The notes under the pieces were generated by a model. That model had not been told where the DNA came from. It searched no databases and saw nothing but the letters and a program-made list of their open reading frames with translations. Made by a program: the position numbers and the translations under genes. Below are positions 55,137 to 64,000 of a stretch of 64,000 nucleotides of DNA, one piece after another. How positions within the stretch are numbered: the first letter of the stretch is position 1; each line of letters starts with the position of its first letter. The DNA lies in NCBI RefSeq assembly GCF_002849695.1, contig NZ_CP018937.1, positions 3,782,001 to 3,846,000 on the forward strand, given 5' to 3'. Source of the DNA: Bacteroides fragilis (GTDB lineage: Bacteria > Bacteroidota > Bacteroidia > Bacteroidales > Bacteroidaceae).

Positions 55137-56129
55137 TTATTCAGCTCTCAAAGTGAAACGTTTGAAGTCAACGACCTTCAATTCAGGATCAGCTTCTTTC
55201 AACACTTCTCTTACTGTCTTCTTGGCATCCATGATATCTTCCTGATTCAGCAAGCAAACTTCCTTTAAGAACTTGCCCAAACGTCCTTTAGCAATGTTCT
55301 GAATCATTTGTTCAGGCATATTTGCAGCCTTTTCAGCAGAAACAGTAGCAATGATTTCTTTTGCCTTCGCAACATCTTCGGCTGTAATCCAGCCTTTAGC
55401 CATATTGCTTTCCATGTGGTCTTCGCTGTCCACATGAGCCGGATTGATATTAGCTTTCTTCAGAGCAGCTTCTACAGCCTTCTGTACCTGTTCAACTTTT
55501 GTCTTCTCAATGGCAACTTCGATTTCCTTCTGCTTCACTTCTTCAGAAACACCATCCTCGTCAACTGCAATCGGATTCATAGCGGCAACCTGCATAGCCA
55601 CTTGCTTAGCCAGCTGTTCGTCAACATTCTTATTGAAAGCAACCATAGTGCAAAGGCCGTTTCTGTTCATATGGTTGTAAGCAGAAATTGTAGCACCTTC
55701 CAAAACCATGTAGCCATCCAGTTCCATCTTTTCACCGGTAATACCGCTTCTGTCTGTTACAGCCTGAGCAACAGTAGCGTCACCCATCGGAAGAGCCAAA
55801 ACTTCTTCCAGAGTTTTGCACTTGTTAGCTACAGCAGCGTCCAGAATATCCTGAGTAAGTTTCACGAAATCAGCATTCTGAGCAACGAAGTCGGTTTCGC
55901 ACTTCAAAGCGATGATAGCACCAAAGCCATTTTCAACTTTTACCAGAACACAACCTTCAGAAGCTTCACGGTCAGAACGTTTTGCAGCAACTGCCTGTCC
56001 TTTTTCGCGAATAATCTTCATTGCTTTGTCGAAATCGCCCTCAGCTTCAGTCAACGCGTTCTTGCAGTCCATCATACCAGCACCGGTCATTTTACGGAGC
56101 TTGGTTATATCAGCCATTGTTACAGCCAT
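55137..56129 (-). CDS. tsf: Elongation factor Ts
   Basis: A 330-aa guanine-nucleotide exchange factor for EF-Tu. The N-terminal UBA-like motif DITKLRKMTGAGMMDCKNAL and the conserved KCETDFVAQN are present. It is longer than E. coli EF-Ts (about 283 aa), mainly through extra helices around 180-250, as in other Bacteroidetes. It is the last gene of the ribosomal operon, 122 bp after rpsB. Confidence 0.96.
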   Translation of the reverse strand: MAVTMADITKLRKMTGAGMMDCKNALTEAEGDFDKAMKIIREKGQAVAAKRSDREASEGCVLVKVENGFGAIIALKCETDFVAQNADFVKLTQDILDAAVANKCKTLEEVLALPMGDATVAQAVTDRSGITGEKMELDGYMVLEGATISAYNHMNRNGLCTMVAFNKNVDEQLAKQVAMQVAAMNPIAVDEDGVSEEVKQKEIEVAIEKTKVEQVQKAVEAALKKANINPAHVDSEDHMESNMAKGWITAEDVAKAKEIIATVSAEKAANMPEQMIQNIAKGRLGKFLKEVCLLNQEDIMDAKKTVREVLKEADPELKVVDFKRFTLRAE

Positions 56130-56173
56130 AATATCTTTTATATTTTAAAATGAATAATCGTTTGAATAAACAA

Positions 56174-56245
56174 AATGTGCCAATCTGCCAATCAAAATGC
56201 CAACACCCTTACAGGTGCACCAGCACATTAGCAAATTGGCACATT
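56174..56245. repeat. Inverted repeat in the rpsB-tsf gap
   Basis: AATGTGCCAAT (56174-56184) and ATTGGCACATT (56235-56245) are perfect inverted copies, with further CACC/GGTG pairing inside. It could attenuate or process the transcript between rpsB and tsf, or be a dispersed repeat. Confidence 0.7.
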
Positions 56246-56251
56246 ATTATA

Positions 56252-57088
56252 TTAAGCCTCTTCGTCTTCCTTCAGGAAAGCAGCAGCTTTAGCTGCATTA
56301 ATTGCTTCTTCGTCAGATTTATCGAGTCTTGCCTTAGCTGATTTCTTCTTGCCTTTGTTAGCAGGAGCTTCACCGGCAGCTTCCATATCGATCTTCTCAG
56401 CTTTTCTTTCTTCCAGACCTTCGATCATTGCAGCGCAGCAAGCATCGAGAATAACTTCTACTGATTTAGTAGCGTCATCATTTGCCGGAATAACGAAGTC
56501 GATGTTTGTAGGATCTGAGTTAGTATCAACGATACCAAATACAGGAATACCCAAACGGTTAGCTTCGCGAACAGCGATATTTTCTTTCATTACGTCGATA
56601 ACGAACAGCGCAGACGGCAGACGAGTCAGGTCAGCGATAGAACCCAAAGTCTTGTCCAACTTAGCACGCTGACGAGAAATCTGAAGAACTTCTCTCTTAG
56701 ACAAATTTGAGTAAGTACCATCAGCTGTCAGCTTGTCAATTGTAGTCATTTTCTTCACTGCCTTACGGATAGTAGGGAAGTTAGTCAACATACCACCCGG
56801 CCAACGTTCGATAACATAAGGCATGTTTACAGATGCAGCTTTTTCAGCAACCACCTGTTTAGCTTGTTTTTTAGTAGCAACAAAAAGGACTTTCTTGCCT
56901 GATTTTGCAATCTGTTTCAAAGCTTCTGCAGCTTCGTCAACTTTTGCAACAGTTTTGTGGAGGTCAATGATATGGATACCATTGCGTTCCATGAAAATAT
57001 AAGGAGCCATTGCAGGGTTCCACTTTCTTTTAAGGTGTCCGAAGTGGCAACCGGCTTCCAGTAATGTATCAAAATTTGTTCTTGACAT
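56252..57088 (-). CDS. rpsB: 30S ribosomal protein S2
   Basis: A 278-aa ribosomal protein. ATG 57088 begins MSRTNFDTLLEAGCHFGH, the canonical S2 start. A longer upstream frame has no family similarity. Family motifs RKWNPAMAPYIF, VERWPGGMLTN-like IERWPGGMLTNFPT and DTNSDP are present. A C-terminal Lys/Ala/Glu-rich tail (about 225-278) extends beyond E. coli S2. Confidence 0.96.
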   Translation of the reverse strand: MSRTNFDTLLEAGCHFGHLKRKWNPAMAPYIFMERNGIHIIDLHKTVAKVDEAAEALKQIAKSGKKVLFVATKKQAKQVVAEKAASVNMPYVIERWPGGMLTNFPTIRKAVKKMTTIDKLTADGTYSNLSKREVLQISRQRAKLDKTLGSIADLTRLPSALFVIDVMKENIAVREANRLGIPVFGIVDTNSDPTNIDFVIPANDDATKSVEVILDACCAAMIEGLEERKAEKIDMEAAGEAPANKGKKKSAKARLDKSDEEAINAAKAAAFLKEDEEA

Positions 57089-57206
57089 CTTGTTTTTTTC
57101 TTTAAATCGTTTACTTTCTTTTTTGTTTTTTCTAAACCAACCGCCGGGTAGCCTGTTTAAGAGTCCCGGTAGTTTAGATACTAAACATATTCCGTCAGAC
57201 AGCCCA

Positions 57207-57593
57207 TTAACGCTTGCTGAACTGGAATCTTCTACGAGCTTTCGGCTGACCCGGTTTCTTACGTTCAACAGAACGCGGATCACGTGTCATGAAGCCTTCC
57301 GAACGAAGAGCTGACTTATCTTCAGCGTTGATCTTAACCAGCGCACGGGCAATAGCTAAACGCAAAGCCTGAGACTGACCAGTGAAACCACCACCACACA
57401 GATTAACCTTAATGTCATACTTCTCAGCAACACCAAGTTTGTTCAATGGTTGTTTAACAACATACTGAAGAATAGTTGATGGAAAGTACTCTGCAAGGTC
57501 TCTCTTGTTAATAGTAATCTTTCCTGTACCTTCGCTTACGAATACGCGTGCAATCGCACGTTTACGTCTGCCTAATGCATTTACTACTTCCAT
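57207..57593 (-). CDS. rpsI: 30S ribosomal protein S9
   Basis: A 128-aa ribosomal protein with the N-terminal ALGRRKRAIARVFV, GGGFTGQSQALRLAIARAL, and the universal basic end RRRFQFSKR that reaches the P-site tRNA. It is 6 bp after rplM, the usual pair. Confidence 0.97.
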   Translation of the reverse strand: MEVVNALGRRKRAIARVFVSEGTGKITINKRDLAEYFPSTILQYVVKQPLNKLGVAEKYDIKVNLCGGGFTGQSQALRLAIARALVKINAEDKSALRSEGFMTRDPRSVERKKPGQPKARRRFQFSKR

Positions 57594-57599
57594 TATATC

Positions 57600-58061
57600 T
57601 TATTTAAGTGAGTTTATATCAATTGCTTTCGGGTTCTGAGCGTCGTGCTTGTGTTCGCTACCAGCGTATACATACATATTGCTCAGCAACTTAGCTCCCA
57701 ATCTGTTTTTAGGAAGCATGCCCTTCACTACTTTTCTCAGTAATCTGTCTTCACCGTTAGGTTTGGCAATCAAACGAGCAGGAGTCATTTCTCTCTGACC
57801 ACCGGGATAGCCGGTGTAAGACAAATAAACTCTGTCATTCCATTTATTACCACTTAATTTTACTTTGTCTGCATTGATGATAATAACGTTATCACCGCAG
57901 TCTACATGAGGAGTAAAGTTTGGTTTATACTTTCCTCTCAACAGTTTCGCAACTTTTGCTCCCAGACGACCTAATGTTTGGTCTGTAGCATCAACGATAA
58001 CCCATTCTTTGGTTACAGTTGCCTTGTTTGCAGAAATGGTCTTGTAACTTAAAGTATCCAC
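57600..58061 (-). CDS. rplM: 50S ribosomal protein L13
   Basis: A 153-aa ribosomal protein with WVIVDATDQTLGRLGAKVA, GDNVIIINADKVKLSGNKW and GMLPKNRLGAKLL. It is the first gene of the rplM-rpsI-rpsB-tsf operon and has a leader of about 120 nt. Confidence 0.97.
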   Translation of the reverse strand: MDTLSYKTISANKATVTKEWVIVDATDQTLGRLGAKVAKLLRGKYKPNFTPHVDCGDNVIIINADKVKLSGNKWNDRVYLSYTGYPGGQREMTPARLIAKPNGEDRLLRKVVKGMLPKNRLGAKLLSNMYVYAGSEHKHDAQNPKAIDINSLK

Positions 58062-58398
58062 TCTTAATTTGTTTTTTAAATGTTACTACTAAAAATTTTC
58101 TTCACCACTTATCAACCTTCCCCGGACAAAGGAAGATTAACTTGCTATGAATTAATCTCTTATCCTTTTGAGATAATAATCGGCTTGCAAAAGTACGGCT
58201 TTTCTTTGAATTGGCAAACTATTTCTGCCTTTTTTTGGATTTATCCGATTGATAACGAGCACCAAGCTATCGACTATGAACAGCAGCCGGCAGACAAAAA
58301 AAGAGACTGCAAGTAACAATTCACCACTCAATCAACGCCACAAGGCATAATCGGCAGCTTGCTACCTGCAGTCCGTAAATCCGTTGTTATAATCTGAA
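58062..58398 (-). other. Leader of the rplM operon and adjacent spacer
   Basis: The first 120 bp form the 5' untranslated region of rplM. A short stem CTTCC/GGAAG region (58113-58133) may contribute to an L13-type autoregulatory leader, but I cannot establish a fold. Beyond the promoter, 58218-58398 holds no gene or recognisable element. Confidence 0.45.
58187..58217 (-). promoter_or_regulatory. Promoter of the rplM-rpsI-rpsB-tsf operon
   Basis: Minus-strand TACTTTTG (58188-58195) lies 19 nt downstream of TTG (58215-58217), a full Bacteroides consensus. Confidence 0.8.
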
Positions 58399-58887
58399 TT
58401 ATCTTACAATATCATCCGGGAATTTATCAGGCATCTCAATGCGTTTCCAGGTTTCATTATACCAGCAGTTCAATTCATTGCCATTCAGGTCCTTCTCTAT
58501 AAAGTATTTAAGATGCAAGATTTTATCATCGATAAGTTCAAAAGTAAGAACGTTATCCTGATTATCGAGCATCGGCAAATGAATATTCTTTTCAATACTT
58601 TCAGCATAAGTATGGTCTGACAACTGTTCATAGTTGCCATAGCCGGTTATAATAGCATCCGATCCCGGACGAATCGTAAAGTTCACAATTCTTCCATCAT
58701 CACTCAGCACTTTGAAAGTGTTACTCGGTTTAAGCACTCCCGGAGCATCCGGACTCTCTGAAACATAATGGCACAATTGCCAGATTCCTTTCAGATTAGC
58801 AGGTTTAAAGTTACCTTTTTGTGCCATCACATTCGTTACCGCAAACAGCATTGCCGCCAGCATGGTAAAAAAATAAAGTTTTTTCAT
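58399..58887 (-). CDS. DUF4488-family exported protein
   Basis: A 162-aa protein with a signal peptide (about 1-22, ending VMAQ) and a lipocalin-like beta domain (about 30-155, [14 protein letters not shown] and [13 protein letters not shown]). It resembles DUF4488, a Bacteroides family of unknown role. A -7 box TATATTTG (58931-58938, minus) lies 43 bp before the start, with TTG 22 nt upstream, slightly wide. It stands alone. Confidence 0.85.
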   Translation of the reverse strand: MKKLYFFTMLAAMLFAVTNVMAQKGNFKPANLKGIWQLCHYVSESPDAPGVLKPSNTFKVLSDDGRIVNFTIRPGSDAIITGYGNYEQLSDHTYAESIEKNIHLPMLDNQDNVLTFELIDDKILHLKYFIEKDLNGNELNCWYNETWKRIEMPDKFPDDIVR

Positions 58888-58977
58888 ATCTGTACGATTT
58901 TAGTTAACACTTTAATTCGTCTGTCTGTCACAAATATAAAGATTTCTTTTATAAAATAAGCAATCTTAAGACATAAA

Positions 58978-59011
58978 AAAACTCGCATAATCAAAAGAAT
59001 ATGCGAGTTTC
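58978..59011 (-). terminator. Terminator after asnS
   Basis: AAACTCGCATA (58979-58989) pairs with TATGCGAGTTT (59000-59010), followed on the minus strand by a seven-T run. Confidence 0.9.
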
Positions 59012-59044
59012 TTATCATTTGTATGAATATTCAGGTATGATTCA

Positions 59045-60448
59045 TCAAAAATCGGCATTACGCGGAGTACGCGGGAATGGAATTACATCACGGATATTAG
59101 ACATCCCGGTTACAAAGAGCAATAAGCGCTCAAATCCCAGTCCGAATCCGGAGTGCGGACAAGTACCGAACTTACGGGTATCCAGATACCACCACATATC
59201 CTTCATCGGAATATGCATCTCTTCGATACGTGTCATCAACTTATTGTAATCCGACTCACGCTCCGAACCACCGATAATCTCCCCGATCTTCGGGAAAAGC
59301 ACATCCATGGCGCGTACAGTTTTGCCGTCTTCATTCTGTTTCATATAGAATGCCTTTATTTCCTTTGGATAGTCGGTCAAGATCACCGGACGTTTAAAGT
59401 GGTCTTCCACCAGATAACGTTCATGTTCAGAAGCCAGGTCAACTCCCCAATAAACCGGGAACTCAAACTTATGTCCTTTGGCAACAGCTTCTTCCAGGAT
59501 CTTGATACCTTCCGTATATGGCAAACGCACAAAGTCTTCTTTCAGTACACCTTCCAGACGTTCTATCAGCCCCTTATCGAACATATCGTTCAGGAACTTC
59601 ACATCGTCGGCACAGTTATCCAAAGCCCACTTCACACAATATTTAATGAACTCTTCAGCTAAATCCATATTCTCCTGAATTTCATTGAAAGCCACTTCCG
59701 GTTCGATCATCCAGAACTCGGCCAAATGGCGCGGAGTGTTAGAATTTTCTGCACGGAAAGTAGGACCGAACGTATAGATAGCTCCGAGAGCAGTGGCAGC
59801 CAATTCGCCTTCAAGCTGACCAGAAACAGTCAAGCTGGCCTGTTTGCCAAAGAAGTCGTCATCGTATATGATAGAGCCGTTTTCATCTTTTTTCAGGTCA
59901 TACAAGTTCATGGTAGTCACTTGGAACATCTGTCCTGCACCTTCACAGTCAGATCCCGTAATGATGGGGGTATGAAAATAGAAGAATCCCTTTTCATGAA
60001 AGAATTTATGGATGGCAATAGCCATATTATGACGAATACGGAATACTGCTCCAAAAGTATTGGTACGTGGACGCAAATGGGCAATCTCACGTAAGAACTC
60101 CATTGAGTGACCTTTCTTCTGTAGCGGATATGTATTGTCACAAGCACCCAGCACTTCAATCTCACGAGCTTGCACTTCAGCCTTCTGACCGGAACCTACC
60201 GACTCCGTCAACACACCGTTCACGCTCAGACAAGCACCGGTAGTGATTTGCTTCAGCATCTCTTCATTAAAGTTTGCCAGATCGACTACGACCTGCACAT
60301 TATTTATTGTAGAACCGTCATTCAGTGCGATAAAGTTAACTTGTTTGCTACCTCTGCGGGTGCGAACCCATCCTTTCACATTGACCATAGCGCCAAAATC
60401 TTCACGCTTTATCAGGTCGACAATTTTTGTTCTACTAATCTTTTCCAT
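59045..60448 (-). CDS. asnS: Asparaginyl-tRNA synthetase
   Basis: A 467-aa class-IIb aminoacyl-tRNA synthetase. The N-terminal OB-fold anticodon domain (about 15-100, [19 protein letters not shown]) precedes the catalytic core, with motif 2 near [20 protein letters not shown] and motif 3 in [16 protein letters not shown]. The [15 protein letters not shown] context is typical for asparagine enzymes. Full length, ending [10 protein letters not shown]. Confidence 0.97.
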   Translation of the reverse strand: MEKISRTKIVDLIKREDFGAMVNVKGWVRTRRGSKQVNFIALNDGSTINNVQVVVDLANFNEEMLKQITTGACLSVNGVLTESVGSGQKAEVQAREIEVLGACDNTYPLQKKGHSMEFLREIAHLRPRTNTFGAVFRIRHNMAIAIHKFFHEKGFFYFHTPIITGSDCEGAGQMFQVTTMNLYDLKKDENGSIIYDDDFFGKQASLTVSGQLEGELAATALGAIYTFGPTFRAENSNTPRHLAEFWMIEPEVAFNEIQENMDLAEEFIKYCVKWALDNCADDVKFLNDMFDKGLIERLEGVLKEDFVRLPYTEGIKILEEAVAKGHKFEFPVYWGVDLASEHERYLVEDHFKRPVILTDYPKEIKAFYMKQNEDGKTVRAMDVLFPKIGEIIGGSERESDYNKLMTRIEEMHIPMKDMWWYLDTRKFGTCPHSGFGLGFERLLLFVTGMSNIRDVIPFPRTPRNADF

Positions 60449-60478
60449 AAAACTATTTTATATACATTATTATATATA

Positions 60479-60536
60479 GTAGTCAGAAGCCAGTAGCTGG
60501 AGAACAACAAACACCAGACTATCGGCTTCCGACTAC
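60479..60536. repeat. Imperfect palindrome upstream of asnS
   Basis: GTAGTCAGAAGCCAGTAG and CTATCGGCTTCCGACTAC form inverted arms around a short loop. It is another intergenic hairpin, different in sequence from the CTCTGTG family. It may end the pseudouridine synthase transcript. Confidence 0.65.
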
Positions 60537-60555
60537 CATCTTTTAAATTCCTTTA

Positions 60556-61956
60556 TTATTCAAAAGATCCCATCCGGAGGAAGTTTACTTCCTGTTCCGT
60601 AAGGTAACGCCACTCACCACGACGCAATCCTTTCTTAGTCAGTCCGGCAAAGAATACACGGTCGAGTTTCACCACCTTGTAGCCTAATGATTCAAATATA
60701 CGGCGTACAATACGGTTCTTTCCCGAGTGGATCTCGATACCCACCTGATCGCGTTTCACTTCATCTGAATAGCTGATAGCATCTGCATGAATCTCGCCGT
60801 CTTCCAACTGGATACCGGCTGCAATCTGATCCATATCCGCCTTTGTCAGGTTCTTGTCCAGATATACATGATAAATCTTCTTCTTCAGGTATTTCGGATG
60901 TGTCAACTTCGATGCCAAATCACCGTCATTGGTCAGCAGCAATACACCTGTTGTGTTACGGTCCAGACGTCCTACCGGGTAAATACGTTCAGCACAAGCT
61001 CCTTTCACCAGATCCATAACAGTCAGACGAGCCTGAGGATCATCCGAAGTAGTCACACAATCTTTCGGTTTATTCAGCAACACGTACACTTTGCGTTCAA
61101 TACTGACTGTTTCGTCATGGAACTTCACCACATCGGCACGCTTGATCTTTGTACCCAATTCTGTAACGACTTCGCCATTAACAGAAACCACACCTGCTGT
61201 GATAAACTCATCTGCTTCACGACGAGAGCAAACTCCCGCATTGGCCAGAAACTTATTCAGACGAATCGGCTCATTCGGATCAACAAACTGTTCTTTGTAT
61301 TCAATCTGTTTCTTCTTACTGTATTTAGCATTCGGATCGTAATCTCCCGTACGGCGCACCGGACGTGAGAACCCTTGCGATCTGTTATCGTTATTGAATC
61401 TCGGACGATAAGGACGGTCGCCACCTTCACGATTGTATGAAGGACGTTGCGGACGGTCGCCATAAGAACGCTGCGGACGGTCGCCACCTTCGCTGTTAAA
61501 GCGCGGACGGTAAGGACGGTCGCCACCTTCACGGTTGTATGAAGGACGTTGCGGACGGTCGCCATAAGAACGCTGCGGACGGTCACCACCTTCGCTGTTA
61601 AAGCGCGGGCGATAAGGACGGTCGCCACCTTCACGGTTGTATGAAGGACGTTGCGGACGGTCGCCATAAGAACGCTGCGGACGATCACCACCTTCGCTGT
61701 TAAAGCGCGGGCGGTAAGGACGGTCGCCACCTTCACGGTTGTATGAAGGACGTTGAGGGCGGTCGCCATAAGAACGCTGCGGACGATCTTCACTATTACT
61801 ATTAAATCTCGGACGATAAGGACGGTCGCCACCTTCACGATTGTATGAAGGACGATTGTATCCACCTTCTCTGTTATAACTTCTGTTACCATCACGGCCG
61901 GCGTCTGTATTCTCGCTCTTGGAGTCTTCGCGCCATTCTTCGTTTTCTGTGCTCAT
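60556..61956 (-). CDS. RluB-like 23S rRNA pseudouridine synthase with repetitive disordered N-terminus
   Basis: A 466-aa protein. Residues about 20-210 are low-complexity, built from 34-residue repeats (RPSYNREGGDRPYRPRF, then NSEGGDRPQRSYGDRPQ), rich in Arg, Gly, Pro, Tyr and Asp. An S4 RNA-binding domain (about 230-290, IRLNKFLANAGVCSRREAD) and a RsuA/RluB catalytic domain follow, with the catalytic Asp in GRLDRNTTGVLLLTNDGDL. The catalytic half matches RluB/RluE/RsuA enzymes. The Arg/Gly-type tail probably binds RNA or drives condensation. The repeat tract is the odd part: near-identical at DNA level. Confidence 0.92.
   Translation of the reverse strand: MSTENEEWREDSKSENTDAGRDGNRSYNREGGYNRPSYNREGGDRPYRPRFNSNSEDRPQRSYGDRPQRPSYNREGGDRPYRPRFNSEGGDRPQRSYGDRPQRPSYNREGGDRPYRPRFNSEGGDRPQRSYGDRPQRPSYNREGGDRPYRPRFNSEGGDRPQRSYGDRPQRPSYNREGGDRPYRPRFNNDNRSQGFSRPVRRTGDYDPNAKYSKKKQIEYKEQFVDPNEPIRLNKFLANAGVCSRREADEFITAGVVSVNGEVVTELGTKIKRADVVKFHDETVSIERKVYVLLNKPKDCVTTSDDPQARLTVMDLVKGACAERIYPVGRLDRNTTGVLLLTNDGDLASKLTHPKYLKKKIYHVYLDKNLTKADMDQIAAGIQLEDGEIHADAISYSDEVKRDQVGIEIHSGKNRIVRRIFESLGYKVVKLDRVFFAGLTKKGLRRGEWRYLTEQEVNFLRMGSFE
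61391..61850. repeat. 102-bp tandem repeats in the pseudouridine synthase gene
   Basis: The phrase AGGACGTTG or a close variant recurs at 61441, 61543, 61645, 61747 and 61849 with exactly 102-bp spacing. Copies differ by only a few bases. A long opposite-phase frame in this segment is a by-product of the repeats. Confidence 0.92.
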
Positions 61957-62037
61957 TTTCTTATTCGAATAAAAATTAAACTTTTGGCCTCACGGCCTGA
62001 TTTCAAACACTTATATTATATATAACAATAATCACCC

Positions 62038-63384
62038 TTAAATTCCCGTATACGAATGGGGAGTGATTACTCTTAATTCTTTTTTTATTTCTTCACTGAC
62101 ATCCAGTCCTTCGATAAACTCCTTGATCGAAGCTTCTGTAATAGCCTGATTGGTACGAGTCAATGCCTTCAGGGCTTCGTACGGATACGGGTAAGCCTCA
62201 CGACGAAGAATAGTCTGAATAGCCTCAGCCACTACACTCCAACAGTTATCGAGGTCACGGCAGATTGCGGTCTCGTTCAGCAACAGCTTGCGCAATCCCT
62301 TCAACGAACTCTGGATAGCGATCACAATATGTCCGAACGGAGTACCTACATTACGCAATACGGTAGAATCCGTCAAGTCACGCTGCAAACGTGATACGGG
62401 AAGTTTCACTGCGAGGTGTTCCAGAATAGCATTAGCCATACCCAAGTTACCCTCCGCATTTTCAAAGTCAATCGGATTCACCTTATGCGGCATTGCGCTC
62501 GATCCTACCTCTCCGGCCTTGATTTTCTGCTTGAAATATTCCATTGAGATATATTGCCAGAAGTCACGGTTCATATCAATCATTACCGTATTAATACGTT
62601 TCATGGCATCGAAGATAGCCGACAGGTTATCATAATTTGAAATCTGTGTTGTATATTCTTCGCGTTCCAATCCCAGTTTCTCTGCAACAAAGCGATTTCC
62701 GAATGCTTTCCAATCATATTCGGGATAAGCCACATGGTGTGCATTATAATTTCCGGTTGCACCACCGAACTTAGCTGTTACAGGACATGCCTTCAGAGTT
62801 GCCAACTGGCGTTCCAGCCGGTAAACAAAAACCATGACTTCTTTACCCAAGCGTGTCGGAGATGCCGGCTGACCGTGAGTTTTGGCAAGCATCGGAATAG
62901 TTTCCCATTCGGCAGCATATGTCTTCAACTGAGCAATCAGTTCCTCAATCAGCGGATAATAAACCTGCTCCAACGCCTCTTTGATAGAGAGAGGAATTGA
63001 AGTGTTGTTAATATCCTGCGAGGTCAGTCCGAAATGGATAAATTCCTTGTATTTGTCCAACTCGCCTAACTTATCAAACTCTTCTTTCAGGAAATACTCT
63101 ACGGCCTTTACATCGTGATTAGTCACACTTTCAATATCTTTAATGCGCTGTGCATCGGCTTCCGTAAAATTACGATAGATATTGCGTAATGACTCGAACA
63201 CACTCTTATCAATTCCTTTCAGTTGCGGCAACGGAAGTTCACACAAAGTAATAAAATACTCTACTTCTACCTGCACGCGGTATTTAATCAACGCATATTC
63301 GGAAAAATATGCCGCTAAAGCTTCAGCCTTGCCTCTATATCGGCCGTCAATCGGAGATATGGCCGTAAGTAAATCAAGTTTCAT
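62038..63384 (-). CDS. purB: Adenylosuccinate lyase
   Basis: A 448-aa enzyme of purine synthesis (two steps, SAICAR cleavage and adenylosuccinate cleavage). The fumarase-superfamily signature GSSAMPHKVNPIDFENAEGN is present, as are TSQDINNTS and KTHGQPASPT with the catalytic His. ATG 63384 (MKLDLLTAISPIDGRY) is chosen because a -7 box TAATTTTG lies at 63412-63419, which would leave the upstream in-frame codon untranscribed. Full length. Confidence 0.96.
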   Translation of the reverse strand: MKLDLLTAISPIDGRYRGKAEALAAYFSEYALIKYRVQVEVEYFITLCELPLPQLKGIDKSVFESLRNIYRNFTEADAQRIKDIESVTNHDVKAVEYFLKEEFDKLGELDKYKEFIHFGLTSQDINNTSIPLSIKEALEQVYYPLIEELIAQLKTYAAEWETIPMLAKTHGQPASPTRLGKEVMVFVYRLERQLATLKACPVTAKFGGATGNYNAHHVAYPEYDWKAFGNRFVAEKLGLEREEYTTQISNYDNLSAIFDAMKRINTVMIDMNRDFWQYISMEYFKQKIKAGEVGSSAMPHKVNPIDFENAEGNLGMANAILEHLAVKLPVSRLQRDLTDSTVLRNVGTPFGHIVIAIQSSLKGLRKLLLNETAICRDLDNCWSVVAEAIQTILRREAYPYPYEALKALTRTNQAITEASIKEFIEGLDVSEEIKKELRVITPHSYTGI

Positions 63385-63487
63385 ATTGTCGTTTAGATAA
63401 TTATCAGGTTGCAAAATTAACTCTTTTTCCTGAGTTATAAGGCATAAGGAGTGAGAAAGTTTGTATAAAAGAGACTAAAATAACGAT

Positions 63488-63573
63488 GAGTGATCTATGA
63501 CAAACGGTGAACAGCCCGCATTATAATATTGCCGCAAGCAATTCACCGTTCCTCATTTATCGTTGATCACTTA
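63488..63573. repeat. Imperfect palindrome upstream of purB
   Basis: AGTGATC plus AACGGTGAA on the left mirror TTCACCGTT plus GATCACT on the right, with a small insertion. It is an intergenic hairpin between the GH35-like gene and purB. Confidence 0.6.
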
Positions 63574-63611
63574 TTATTCCGTGTCGATCACAGTCCGTCA
63601 ATCATTCATCA

Positions 63612-64000
63612 TCAATTATTCAGTTTCATCAGCACCGGTGCCTTCACCGTCTTCACCTCGGCCTGAGGAACTTCATTCAATTGTTCAAAAATAACAATCT
63701 TATTTGTTCCTTTCTTCAACCACACTCCCGGGATATAAAGGGTTTGCTGCGGTCCCACCTTCCAATAGCGCCCGATGTTGACACCATTTACAAAGATGAT
63801 ACCTTTTCCCCAATTTTCCATATTGATAAATGTATCTCCGACGTTATCCAACGTAAAGGTCCCTTCATAAAGCACCGGACAACCTTTCAGTTTTGCGGCC
63901 TCAGCAGGCACATTCGCATGTGCATCAGCTTTCAGTTTTGCCAGGTCGGGCATTTCGCTCATCGGCAACTGATACATATCCCACTCACCTGTAATTTCCT
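63612..64000 (-). CDS. Beta-galactosidase, GH35-like, C-terminal end (partial)
   Basis: The frame is open from the right edge ([13 protein letters not shown]) to a stop at 63612, about 129 residues. It shows the C-terminal galactose-binding-like jelly roll of GH35 enzymes: [31 protein letters not shown] and [19 protein letters not shown]. The catalytic barrel lies outside the window, so activity cannot be judged from here. Confidence 0.85.
   Translation of the reverse strand, partial: EITGEWDMYQLPMSEMPDLAKLKADAHANVPAEAAKLKGCPVLYEGTFTLDNVGDTFINMENWGKGIIFVNGVNIGRYWKVGPQQTLYIPGVWLKKGTNKIVIFEQLNEVPQAEVKTVKAPVLMKLNN

Noticed and set aside
57089..57283. 65-residue upstream extension of S2
   Set aside because: It has no S2 similarity and runs into rpsI; the canonical S2 start is at 57088.
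61257..61895. 212-aa minus-strand frame rich in Val, Thr and Ala
   Set aside because: It is an out-of-phase reading of the 102-bp repeats in the pseudouridine synthase gene.

Overview
The window looks like chromosomal DNA of a gut Bacteroides, most likely close to B. fragilis; the species is an inference from overall gene style. Support comes from a Bacteroidetes-type rRNA operon, ECF sigma/FecR/SusC-SusD cassettes, BlaI/M56 pairs, a GH97 enzyme, and many promoters of the Bacteroides form (TTG, 19-21 nt, TAnnTTTG) in place of E. coli -35/-10 boxes.

Layout. 1-2.7 kb: a minus-strand rRNA operon (16S, tRNA-Ile, tRNA-Ala, start of 23S) behind three tandem promoters. 2.7-3.8 kb: a gene-free, purine-rich spacer with a G-quadruplex motif and a 22-bp palindromic array. 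3.8-13.2 kb: an ECF sigma, anti-sigma, SusC, SusD, lipoprotein and endonuclease/exonuclease/phosphatase-fold operon that looks like a nutrient-uptake locus without a glycosidase. 13.3-15.9 kb: a BlaI repressor and M56 sensor pair with a double palindromic operator. 16-21.5 kb: a tricorn-like S41 protease, malate dehydrogenase and a coiled-coil membrane-anchored protein. 21.6-25.7 kb: a second TonB receptor, ECF sigma and anti-sigma unit. 25.7-29.3 kb: an AT-rich, decayed accessory patch bounded by 59-bp direct repeats, holding an IS982-type transposase relic, two unknown lipoproteins (one with a perfect 108-bp internal duplication) and a probable rhodanese relic. 29.6-34.7 kb: a TolC/HlyD/ABC-2 permease export operon without an ATPase gene. 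34.9-37.7 kb: a GH97 glycosidase and an SGNH esterase, then an orphan signal-peptide fragment. 37.8-41.9 kb: a second BlaI/M56 pair followed by a TlpA-like thioredoxin protein.

42-49.8 kb: a tightly packed eight-gene minus-strand operon (mnmA, S8 protease, xseA, xseB, ilvE, MBL hydrolase, trmB, mrp) from one clear promoter. 50.7-55 kb: an ExoX-C-domain protein, a rex/FAH/ispF/phosphoesterase operon and a SUI1-family factor. 55.1-58.2 kb: the rplM-rpsI-rpsB-tsf operon. 58.4-64 kb: a DUF4488 protein, asnS, a pseudouridine synthase with a repetitive disordered N-terminus, purB, and the C-terminal end of a GH35-like beta-galactosidase running off the right edge.

Functional themes. There are two cell-surface signalling and uptake systems (ECF/FecR plus TonB receptor) and two BlaI/M56 proteolytic sensing systems. 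A shared, unnamed domain links the ectodomain of the first M56 sensor to the thioredoxin protein beside the second. Dispersed imperfect palindromes sit in several intergenic gaps. All family calls come from reading motifs by eye; no database search was run.
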